Source: CALIKS01 sp964440295
GTDB lineage: Archaea; Thermoproteota; Nitrososphaeria_A; Caldarchaeales; Calditenuaceae
Reading direction: 5' to 3'
Assembly (NCBI GenBank): GCA_964440295.1
Contig: CAYTRT010000030.1
Span: forward strand, 1-14,889
DNA length: 14,889 bases
Positions 7,262-13,959 of the stretch are shown in pieces. The number at the start of each line of letters is the position of its first letter. Positions within the stretch are counted from its first letter, which is position 1. Below the pieces are notes generated by a model that saw only the letters and a list, made by a program, of their open reading frames with translations, was not told where the DNA came from and ran no database searches. Made by a program: the position numbers and the translations under genes.

Positions 7262-7495
7262 ATGGCTAGGCTAGTCATACACACGGCCAAGAGACCATTC
7301 AAATACACCACGCCGAAGGGAGAAGACGTATGGATATGCATGTGCGGATTCAGCGACAAATACCCAATATGTAGCGGAAAACACAAAACCTTCGCAGCAG
7401 AGCCAGACGAAAAGATCATAGCCTACGACCAAGAAGCAAACAAAATCGAGATACAAATACCGGAAGAAATCGCCAACAAACTCAGAAAAATATAA
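7262..7495 (+). CDS. CDGSH-type iron-sulfur protein
   Basis: This small protein (77 residues from ATG 7262, 80 from ATG 7253) carries one CDGSH-like 2Fe-2S motif, CMCGFSDKYPICSGKH. The expected three Cys and one His ligands are C26, C28, C37 and H41 in the shorter numbering. It differs from the consensus in having Ser instead of Asp after the third Cys and Lys instead of the small residue before His. Such soluble single-domain proteins are thought to handle electron transfer or cluster storage; the partner is unknown. A TATA-like AATAATAAATC near 7228-7238 places the start of transcription at about 7260 and so favours ATG 7262. It is probably transcribed alone. Confidence 0.85.
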   Translation: MARLVIHTAKRPFKYTTPKGEDVWICMCGFSDKYPICSGKHKTFAAEPDEKIIAYDQEANKIEIQIPEEIANKLRKI

Positions 7496-7590
7496 AACCA
7501 ACAACTACTACAAAAACAAAAAATAATTATTTAATTTGCAACAATATAATAACAACAAAAATCCAAAGACCTAACGCTTAGCAGAAAAAT

Positions 7591-7666
<76 letters not shown>

Positions 7667-7713
7667 CTACAGATACGGGGTGAAAAACCCAATAAAAACC
7701 TTAGCCCCAGCAC

Positions 7714-8961
7714 CTAGGCGAGCCTTGACTGACTACGAATAAACGGCACGAGACGGCTCCTAGACAGGTATTTGCTTAGCGGTATCTTAAGTCTCAAGCT
7801 GACATAGCTCAGGGCCTCGTCGAGAGAGTCAAAGCGACGACCATCAGACTCAAGCGCGGTCCTCGTCAGCTCCCTAAACCTCCAGACGCCGAGAGGAATC
7901 CAGCCACGATCAACCTCAAAGAACACGATAGCGCCTGCCTGGACACCCCTAGAGGCTAGATACCTCAGGACCGAGAGCCTAACCGCATAATACGCACCAC
8001 CAGTACTCTCGGCATAGCTACTCCGACCCCAGTAAAACTCAAAATCAGCATAGGGCGACTCGTTCGGAAACTTCAACCAGCCCTCAAGCAGCTCAAACAT
8101 CCAGACCGAGGGGACCAAAACGACAAAGACCGAGTTAAACAGCGCAGAGGCCTCGAAGACGCGATACTCATCAATTACTCTAAGCTCCCTCACCCTCCTC
8201 AAGAGCATCCGGCCGAGCATGTCGTCGATCGCCGTAATGCTCCACTCGGTAGGAACAAGTCGTCTCTCAGCCCTCCTGCCAAGAAGTCCGGCAGAAAAAA
8301 CACGGGCAAGATAATATTCGTCAACACCCCGGGCATGGAGCTCAGCGACTGCCTCACTTGCAGAGACATCAACATCGCTGACAAGTTGTTCAACCTTTCT
8401 CGGCGCAGAGACATTACCAACGACTCTCAAGTCCTCGACCCTAGCAGACGGGCCGTGAGGAGAAGCCCTCACACCAAATCCGGGCCGCGCCTTAACACTG
8501 CCAACAATCTTCATCTCGACATCCACAGGCAGGCTAGAAAGGGCAGATTCCTGAATAGCCTCAAGAACTTTACCAGGCCTGCGGGCACTAACAACGGGGA
8601 ACTTCAGCCTACCCAAGAAGAGGCCTAGGCGGAGAGAGAGCAGATCATTGATCGAGAGCGCCAGCCACCTACTTGGAGACTCGAGGAGCCCCGCATCAAC
8701 ACCCTCAATAAAAGAGAGACAAGCACCGCCATAAACCCTAGGATAGCCCCACTCACCGAAAAGAACGGCTGGAGGAGAAGGACCAAACAAAGAGCCGGAA
8801 GATAGAGAGCGACTAATCGCCTCATAAACACCCCTATAGTACGGACACTTGGATAACTTACAAAACCTCGCAACATTACCACAGACAGGACAGACCACAC
8901 GCTCAGCAATCCTCTCGGATCTACCGACAGCCGGCAACCCCTCTAGAACCAAAAACTCCAA
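7714..8961 (-). CDS. nre: Nre family archaeal DNA repair protein
   Basis: The protein has about 415 residues and is the archaeal Nre (DUF650/DUF651) family, reported to act in DNA repair and to associate with the sliding clamp PCNA. The N-terminal zinc motif is seen as CPVCGNVARFCKLSKCPYY (four Cys), followed by the conserved FGEWGYPRVYGG region and a later segment, GRSSYAESTGGAYYAVRLSV, typical of the family's C-terminal half. The start is uncertain: TTG codons occur at 8967, 8961 and 8952. TTG 8961 is chosen because it lies where transcription from the minus-strand TATA at 8983-8992 would begin. The C-terminus, FIRSQSRLA, has a Gln-x-x-Leu but not the aromatic pair of a full PCNA-binding motif. 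The coding strand is T/G-rich, unlike the flanking plus-strand genes. Confidence 0.85.
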   Translation of the reverse strand: MEFLVLEGLPAVGRSERIAERVVCPVCGNVARFCKLSKCPYYRGVYEAISRSLSSGSLFGPSPPAVLFGEWGYPRVYGGACLSFIEGVDAGLLESPSRWLALSINDLLSLRLGLFLGRLKFPVVSARRPGKVLEAIQESALSSLPVDVEMKIVGSVKARPGFGVRASPHGPSARVEDLRVVGNVSAPRKVEQLVSDVDVSASEAVAELHARGVDEYYLARVFSAGLLGRRAERRLVPTEWSITAIDDMLGRMLLRRVRELRVIDEYRVFEASALFNSVFVVLVPSVWMFELLEGWLKFPNESPYADFEFYWGRSSYAESTGGAYYAVRLSVLRYLASRGVQAGAIVFFEVDRGWIPLGVWRFRELTRTALESDGRRFDSLDEALSYVSLRLKIPLSKYLSRSRLVPFIRSQSRLA

Positions 8962-8982
8962 AACCAAAAATAACCATCCTAA

Positions 8983-8992
8983 CTTAAAAATT
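8983..8992. promoter_or_regulatory. Shared bidirectional TATA box of nre and thiI
   Basis: CTTAAAAATT lies in the 57-base gap between two divergent genes and reads as a TATA-like element on both strands. Its centre is about 31 bases before the thiI ATG at 9019 and about 27 before the nre TTG at 8961. One box or two overlapping ones may therefore serve both genes. Confidence 0.4.
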
Positions 8993-9018
8993 CATATTCT
9001 CAAAGACAGAGTAAATAA

Positions 9019-10191
9019 ATGATAGAGGTGTCAGACAAAGCCCTGAAAAGAATAATCACAATACACTATGCAGAGATAGCGCTAAAAGGCGCAAACAGAA
9101 GACAATACGAGAAAGCGCTCCTAAACAACGCAAAGTTGATGCTGAATAGAAGCATAGAAATCACGAGACGTCCTGGAAGACTACTGATCTACCTAGACGA
9201 GACTGAGAGCCATGATGCAGAAAAGATAGTCAGCAGGCTGAAAAAAGTATTTGGAATCAAGTGGATCGGGCTGGGATGCTCAATACCAAGAGACGCTGAA
9301 CAACTCAAGAAGACCATGCTAGAAGTAGCAAGACAACAGATAGGGCCAAACACAAGGTTCAGGGTGAAGGCGACCAGAGTCGATAAAACCTATCCACTAA
9401 CTTCGATAGAGATAGAGCGAGAGATAGGAGCAGCGATAGTCAGCGAGACCGGCGCGTCAGTAGACCTGAAAAACCCCGAGAAAACCATCTACGTATCAGT
9501 TCTGCCATCTGAGATCCTAGTAGTCTGGGAGAGGCATGAGGGACTGGGTGGACTACCAGTCGGCACAAGCGGAAGAGTCGTGTCTCTATTCTCCGGCGGA
9601 ATCGACTCGCCCGTGGCGAGCTGGTTGATGATGAAGCGTGGATGCGTCGTCGACCTCCTCCACTTCTACGCGCTGCCTAACGCAAGCCACGTTAGGACGA
9701 GCAAGATCGCTGACCTCTTCGAGGTCTTGAGGAGCTACTCACCGGGATCTAGGTTCTATCTCGCCTCATTCGTACCCTTCATGAAGGCGACGATAAACGC
9801 TGTACCAGAGCTTGAGCTGGTGTTGTTTAGGAGGTTTATGCTTAGGGTGGCCGAGGAGCTGGCCAAACGTCTAGGCGCCTTTGGCATCGTTACCGGCGAC
9901 TCGGTTGGTCAGGTAGCATCTCAGACGCTTGAGAATCTTTACTCGTCGTCGGCCGGTATTCTCCTGCCTGTTTATAGGCCGTTGATTGGGATGGATAAGG
10001 AGGAGATCGTCGAGATCGCGAAGAGGGTAGGGACGTACGAGATATCTATCAGGGACTATAAGGACTGCTGCTCCATCCTGCTGAGGAGGGCGGCGACTAG
10101 GACGAGGCCTGAAGAAGTTATGGAGGAGTGGAGTAGGCTGGGATTGGATGCGGCGGTCGAAGAGACGCTGAAGAATCTGGAGGAGCTTTGA
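9019..10191 (+). CDS. thiI: tRNA uracil 4-sulfurtransferase ThiI
   Basis: ThiI adenylates U8 of tRNA and transfers sulfur to make 4-thiouridine, a near-UV sensor and stabiliser. The 390 residues hold an N-terminal ferredoxin-like region beginning ITIHYAEIALKGANR and a THUMP domain (about 60-165). The PP-loop pyrophosphatase domain follows, with the ATP motif SGGIDS (192-197) and the GDSVGQVASQT motif (293-303). DYKDCC (C350/C351) matches the position of the catalytic Cys of other ThiI proteins. The C-terminal rhodanese domain of the E. coli enzyme is absent, as is usual in archaea. The first half uses A-ending, AGA-rich codons and the second half G/T-rich codons, with a change near 9590 although the gene is intact. 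Confidence 0.93.
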   Translation: MIEVSDKALKRIITIHYAEIALKGANRRQYEKALLNNAKLMLNRSIEITRRPGRLLIYLDETESHDAEKIVSRLKKVFGIKWIGLGCSIPRDAEQLKKTMLEVARQQIGPNTRFRVKATRVDKTYPLTSIEIEREIGAAIVSETGASVDLKNPEKTIYVSVLPSEILVVWERHEGLGGLPVGTSGRVVSLFSGGIDSPVASWLMMKRGCVVDLLHFYALPNASHVRTSKIADLFEVLRSYSPGSRFYLASFVPFMKATINAVPELELVLFRRFMLRVAEELAKRLGAFGIVTGDSVGQVASQTLENLYSSSAGILLPVYRPLIGMDKEEIVEIAKRVGTYEISIRDYKDCCSILLRRAATRTRPEEVMEEWSRLGLDAAVEETLKNLEEL

Positions 10192-10238
10192 CGAGGAACA
10201 ACGTGCAGGCTTAAATGAGGGGCAGTATTTGTTTATTC

Positions 10239-10634
10239 ATGGCTGGGCTGACTGAGTTTGCGAAGTGGCTTATAGACGGTAGGAATGTAGGGGTGCTGGC
10301 CACGTTGATGCCTGACGGCGCGCCCCACCTCAGCCCTGTGTACGTTGATAGGGATGGCGACGTGGTGCTTGTCAACACGGTCATTGGTAGGGTCAAGTAT
10401 AGGAACGTTAAGAGGGACTCTAGGGTCTCGCTTGTCGTGCTGGATCATCTCAACCCACTTCAGTACGTCGAGATTAGGGGCAGGGTTGTAGAGCTTACGA
10501 CTGAGGGCGCTGAGGAGCATATAGACATGTTGGCGAACCGGTACATGGGCGTGGAGAAGCATCCATTCAGGAAGCCGGGGCAGAGACGAGTCATCATGAA
10601 GATTGTCGCTGACAGAGTAGTGGAATATCGATAG
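10239..10634 (+). CDS. Flavin/F420-dependent oxidoreductase, PPOX split-barrel fold
   Basis: This 131-residue protein belongs to the pyridoxamine-5'-phosphate-oxidase-like split-barrel superfamily, and most resembles the small F420- or flavin-binding reductases. Recognisable parts are VGVLATLMPDGAPHLSPVYV (first strands), KYRNVKRDSRVSLVVLD (the Lys and Arg that bind cofactor phosphate in relatives) and NPLQYVEIRGRVVEL. The substrate cannot be told, and whether it uses F420, FMN or haem is unresolved. ATG 10239 is preferred to ATG 10215 because a TATA-like CTTAAAT at 10210-10216 lies about 26 bases before it, and because the fold starts there. It lies 47 bases after thiI but seems to have its own promoter. 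Confidence 0.8.
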   Translation: MAGLTEFAKWLIDGRNVGVLATLMPDGAPHLSPVYVDRDGDVVLVNTVIGRVKYRNVKRDSRVSLVVLDHLNPLQYVEIRGRVVELTTEGAEEHIDMLANRYMGVEKHPFRKPGQRRVIMKIVADRVVEYR

Positions 10635-10654
10635 TCCTAAATTCCAACTGGTGC

Positions 10655-12166
10655 TTATTTCTGCCCACTATGCATGTAGCCTTGTAGGAATGTCTTTATG
10701 TCTTTTACTAGGTCCCTGAAGTCTTTGCTTAGTGGCCATAGTGCGATGAAGTATGTGACGGCTCCGATTGCTATTAGGCTGAATAGTGGTGGGAGTGTCT
10801 GTGCTAGTGTTGGTGCTCGGGGATCTATCTGTGTTCTGGCGATAAGTACGATTGTTGCCATGACTATTGCTGCTGTTAGGTATGGGATTGCTGCTGATAG
10901 CCTTGGCTTTTGGGTCCTGTATCTTTGGGCTAGTTTATTATAGATGAGTAGTTTGGCGGTGTTGAGTGATAGGTGAATTATTGCTATGGCAGTCGTCATC
11001 GTCAGTATGTCAGTGTTTATGGACTTTAGGTATAGCAGCGTGGCGGCTATTGCTGCTGCATATGCTATCGACGTGTATAGGCCTATTCTCCAGAGCATGA
11101 AGACTCGGCTCCTAGCGAAGTCGATTATTGATGTGTCTTCCTTTAAGTCAAATTTGTCTGATGCGAATATTATTGATGAGTAGAAGTTTGTGGTGATTCC
11201 TATAAATATGCTTGTTGCGAGTATTGTTGCTGTCTGCCACGCGGCGGCGTATGCTGGCCTGAATGCGTATAGTATGTCTCCCGATAGGATTATTGCTCCG
11301 AGCAGCGTGGGTGCTGCTAGGGTCATCGTGAATGTGAAGGATTTATCGATGTCTCGCTGTCCTCCGCCTGAAAGTAGTCTCTGGGTTAGTCCGCCCATTA
11401 GGTCCCCTGTTGATTTGACGATTATCGCGATGAGGAGTGATGCCTGCCAGTATCCCGTTATTATTGTGGCGGCGGTGATCGTCGTCATCAGTATGATGTC
11501 GAGTTGTGATATGTAGCCTGATGCGACGTTTATTAGTTTGAATATCGATCCTCTCAGCCACCTCTTGATTGTTGTCATGTCTATTTTTCTCGATGCTAGT
11601 GGCTTGATGGTTGTTAGGAGGTAGGCTAGTTGTAGGGTGTATGCTGCTGCCAGTGTTGTGAATGCTCCTTGTAGTCCGAGTCTGAGCTGGGCGACTAGTA
11701 GTATTCCGAGGATTAGTTTTGCTGTTTCGTATAGTATTGTTGATACTCCGACGTGCTGTGGTGTGTATCCTTTGGCTATGTCGGTTATTGCTGTTGTTAG
11801 ATATAGTGGTGGGAGGACCATTAGGCCTAGGAGTAGCGTGCTTTGTTCGAGTCCGGCTGAGGTTGCTGCTGCGTTGCTTATCGTGATGTATGTCAGGATT
11901 GCGGTTGCTAGTATCGGCGCGTTGAGGAGTAGGGCGTGTCCTAGGATCTTCCTTCCCCTGGCTGCGTCTCTGTATATCCAAGTCGAGAATAGGTCCGTGG
12001 GCGTGACCGCGTATGATAGGAGTGTTCCTATGTATGCCCAGGCGCCGAAGTCTCGCTCTGACAGCCTCCTCGAGACCATTGCAGCGAATAGTATCCCGAC
12101 TACGTATCCGAAGACCTGAGAAGTGAACGAGACCGCGCCAGCAAGCCTAAGCCTAGCCCTACTCAT
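10655..12166 (-). CDS. Polysaccharide/lipid-linked oligosaccharide flippase (Wzx-like, MOP superfamily)
   Basis: The 503-residue protein is almost entirely hydrophobic, with about 12-14 predicted membrane helices and a short basic cytoplasmic tail (PLSKDFRDLVKDIKTF). The N-terminus has the typical start of this superfamily: a helix (GAVSFTSQVFGYVVGILFAA), then the loop VSRRLSERDFGAWAY, and TDLFSTWIYRDAARG. Family members flip lipid-linked sugars across the membrane for surface glycans or protein N-glycosylation. ATG 12166 is used in place of TTG 12172 because the minus-strand TATA (GTTAAAAT, 12191-12198) sits about 28 bases upstream. The glycosyltransferases to its right support a role in surface glycosylation. 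Its coding strand is rich in A and C. Confidence 0.85.
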   Translation of the reverse strand: MSRARLRLAGAVSFTSQVFGYVVGILFAAMVSRRLSERDFGAWAYIGTLLSYAVTPTDLFSTWIYRDAARGRKILGHALLLNAPILATAILTYITISNAAATSAGLEQSTLLLGLMVLPPLYLTTAITDIAKGYTPQHVGVSTILYETAKLILGILLVAQLRLGLQGAFTTLAAAYTLQLAYLLTTIKPLASRKIDMTTIKRWLRGSIFKLINVASGYISQLDIILMTTITAATIITGYWQASLLIAIIVKSTGDLMGGLTQRLLSGGGQRDIDKSFTFTMTLAAPTLLGAIILSGDILYAFRPAYAAAWQTATILATSIFIGITTNFYSSIIFASDKFDLKEDTSIIDFARSRVFMLWRIGLYTSIAYAAAIAATLLYLKSINTDILTMTTAIAIIHLSLNTAKLLIYNKLAQRYRTQKPRLSAAIPYLTAAIVMATIVLIARTQIDPRAPTLAQTLPPLFSLIAIGAVTYFIALWPLSKDFRDLVKDIKTFLQGYMHSGQK

Positions 12167-12197
12167 CTCCAAATATTCGCCAGAACTAAGATTTTAA

Positions 12198-12791
12198 CTA
12201 GGATTTATGGCTGAGCCTCTCTACTGCTTCTCTTAGGAGTGTCAAAGAATTGTCGAGTCGTTCCCTCGTTTCTATAAATTCTCTCTTCATGGTCTCTAGC
12301 ATCTCGGTCGTCTTTTTTGACTCTTCTGTCATTATCTCCATATGTCTGGTTAGCTTTTCTGATATCTCTCCATATTTGTCGAGGATTGTCTTGAAGTTCT
12401 CGTCGGTCTTTTTTGCGAATTCTTTGAACTCTTGTCTATAGTCTTTGAATTCGGCCCAGTAGTTCATGAATACTGTCTGAGTGGCCCCGAAGCCTTCTTG
12501 AAGCTCGTCTGCTAGTTTTCCGTATTTAATCTCAAAGGCCTTGATGTGTGGTTTGGGCTTGACCTCTCTCATCTCGATGGATCTCACTTGGGCTGGCGGT
12601 GGTGGGTTCTGGACAGTTTTTAGGAAAGACTCGAGCATTTCTTCCTCAGCTTGGGCAAATATTATGACTGAGCCGTCCTTCTCATTTCTAGCGTAGCCTG
12701 CGATTCCTAGTTCTTGGGCTACGTCTAGTACGTGTCTACGGTATCCGACCCTCTGAACCCTTCCCCTCACGGTCAGACGAACAGTCCTCAA
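12198..12791 (-). CDS. Acylphosphatase domain fused to a C-terminal coiled coil
   Basis: Residues 1 to about 90 are a complete acylphosphatase, an enzyme that hydrolyses carboxyl-phosphate bonds. The motif VRGRVQRVGYRRHV supplies the catalytic Arg (R18) and YARNEKDGSV the catalytic Asn (N36), at the same 18-residue spacing as in well-studied acylphosphatases. The family is normally only 90-100 residues long. Here about 105 further residues form a charged, helix-rich tail (from FKDYRQEFKEFAKK through EISEKLTRHMEIMTEESKK to RLDNSLTLLREAVERLS), with heptad-like hydrophobic spacing and no Gly or Pro. The frame is open from 12839, but TTG 12791 (or TTG 12797) gives a normal acylphosphatase start and fits a minus-strand TATA at 12819-12826. 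The fusion partner suggests oligomerisation or tethering; the role is not known to me. Confidence 0.85.
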   Translation of the reverse strand: MRTVRLTVRGRVQRVGYRRHVLDVAQELGIAGYARNEKDGSVIIFAQAEEEMLESFLKTVQNPPPPAQVRSIEMREVKPKPHIKAFEIKYGKLADELQEGFGATQTVFMNYWAEFKDYRQEFKEFAKKTDENFKTILDKYGEISEKLTRHMEIMTEESKKTTEMLETMKREFIETRERLDNSLTLLREAVERLSHKS

Positions 12792-12797
12792 AATCAA

Positions 12798-12845
12798 ACC
12801 ATAAATCAAACTACAAGGAATTAAAGATTTCGAAAACAATTTAGA
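12798..12845. repeat. Diverged direct repeat, copy A
   Basis: 48 bases upstream of the acylphosphatase gene align with 13830-13876 in the same orientation, with 39 of 48 columns identical by hand and one gap. The copy contains the likely promoter of the acylphosphatase gene on the minus strand. Confidence 0.6.
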
Positions 12846-12919
12846 CCTACTTTTGTCGTGTTTTAGAATGTTGATTTTAGTTAGGGTGGTATATATTTAA
12901 ATTTTATAATACATAATCG

Positions 12920-13529
12920 ATGATTAGAGTAATAACAAGCGTTTCTGCGTATCCATCCTATAATATCAGATATTTTAAGCTCTTGGAGGGAGATATATGA
13001 AAAGTTTTCTACAACCGTAGTTGCAGAGTCGCGACTTAGTGATAAAGTTTGGAAATATAGTGAGAGAAGATATGGAACGAGTTTCTATGCCAATGTGGTT
13101 GACATATTTAAGGTGTTAGCATCATCGCATTTCCCGCTAGCTACAATCAGTCTCATAATGGGATTCTTTAGCATTACCGACAGGGAGCAGAACCTGTTCT
13201 TTTATTCTCTGTTGCTCCCTGCTTTTGGTGCATATCTCCTCTGGCCTTTTAGGGACCTCAGAATCGGGGTAGTCACTTATTATGCCACTATGCCCTTCGC
13301 AGGAATAGGAATGGAATACATTGTAAAATCTCTTAAACAAAAACCACTAATTAGTAGGGTTGATGCTAAAGCCATTTTTGCCTTCCTCTACCTCGCACAC
13401 ATCGTCGGTTCAGTAGTCTACGTTTACAATAGCTTAGGAACTTTTTCACCACCATGGAATATTTACTTATTTGCTCCAAATTCCCTTAAAGCTGGACTTA
13501 GGGGCATTGATGCCAGCACATTTGGTTAA
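12920..13529 (+). pseudogene. Broken polytopic membrane protein, possibly the tail of a GT-C glycosyltransferase
   Basis: The TATA box TATATATTTA (12890-12899) lies about 26 bases before ATG 12920, which opens a frame that stops after 27 codons (MIRVITSVSAYPSYNISRYF onward). A second frame, open from 12943 and without a start until GTG 13095, continues with coding-like sequence (EKFSTTVVAESRLSDKVWKY) and about four membrane segments, ending at TAA 13527-13529. Adding one TA to the TA repeat at 12994-12999 would join the two frames. The segment FFYSLLLPAFGAYLLWPFRDLR followed by a hydrophobic helix resembles the C-terminal third of archaeal PMT/ArnT-type (GT-C) membrane glycosyltransferases, which are normally far longer. 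It is therefore probably a truncated, frameshifted remnant. A translated product of 144 residues from GTG 13095 cannot be excluded. Confidence 0.5.
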
Positions 13530-13829
13530 AGGGTGAATAGGAAACTATACATTTTTTCGCGGAACTTTTATGTGCAAATCATTCACCAAAGTAAAGGCAC
13601 ACCACAATGCTAGTCGTGTTGCAGAGAAGCATTTTGTTAACTGGCCGGAGCTAGTTATCAGTGCTTTGCTGAGGAGGAGTGTGTAGGTCTAGGGCAGGCT
13701 GTGTCCTCAAACGCAAAGATGCTTTTAAGAAAGTTTATGAGGACCGAATACGAGTGTGGCTGTAGAGGGATGTTTTACACTCGTCAAGTTTGAGAATGAT
13801 TCTATTGCAATCCCAAACAATTTTGGAAG
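13530..13829. other. Non-coding or degraded stretch with a 38-codon open frame
   Basis: No convincing gene is seen in these 300 bases. A frame from ATG 13570 to TAG 13686 encodes 38 residues, including KAHHNASRVAEKHF. This faintly recalls the terminal DxNASRNIA-like motif of TnpB proteins, but the Asp is replaced by His and no Cys4 zinc motif or upstream TnpB domain is present, so I do not call it. A second short frame (MLLRKFMRTEYECGCRGMF, about 13719-13790) has no recognised match. The stretch looks like decayed accessory DNA. Confidence 0.35.
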
Positions 13830-13876
13830 ACCATAAATTAATGTATGAGAAATTTAAGATTTCGTAACAATTTAGA
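13830..13876. repeat. Diverged direct repeat, copy B
   Basis: 47 bases matching copy A at 12798-12845. Its core contains GAAAT-TTAAG-ATTTC, a 5-base-arm palindrome, which is one mismatch from the equivalent site in copy A. It lies upstream of the GT4 gene and about 1.03 kb from copy A. Confidence 0.6.
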
Positions 13877-13905
13877 GGCAAAATTTTCATCATTTTTCTC
13901 GAATT

Positions 13906-13950
13906 AAATTTAAAATTATATATGCGAATCTTTCTCGTACTGAGAGGGGA
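13906..13950 (+). promoter_or_regulatory. TATA box and Shine-Dalgarno of the GT4 gene
   Basis: An AT-rich box (TTTAAAATTATATAT, about 13909-13923) is followed by GAGGGGA at 13944-13950, nine bases before GTG 13960. Unlike most genes in the window, this one has a leader and a clear ribosome-binding site. This supports the GTG start over ATG 13975. Confidence 0.5.
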
Positions 13951-13959
13951 TAAGATGTT

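Noticed and set aside
8335..8628. 97-codon plus-strand frame opposite nre
   Set aside because: No domain, no promoter, and full overlap with conserved Nre sequence.
9560..9620. Replication origin at the skew change in thiI
   Set aside because: The change from A/C-rich to G/T-rich has the right sign for an origin, but it lies inside an intact gene, no origin boxes or cdc6/orc gene are visible, and an opposite change occurs only 4.2 kb away.
11343..11981. 212-codon minus-strand frame inside the flippase gene
   Set aside because: Its translation is an Arg/Thr/Asn/His-rich low-complexity sequence, as expected from the wrong frame of the A/C-rich flippase coding strand.
11637..12119. 160-codon plus-strand frame opposite the flippase
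   Set aside because: Antisense shadow with no motif; the opposite frame encodes a clear polytopic membrane protein.
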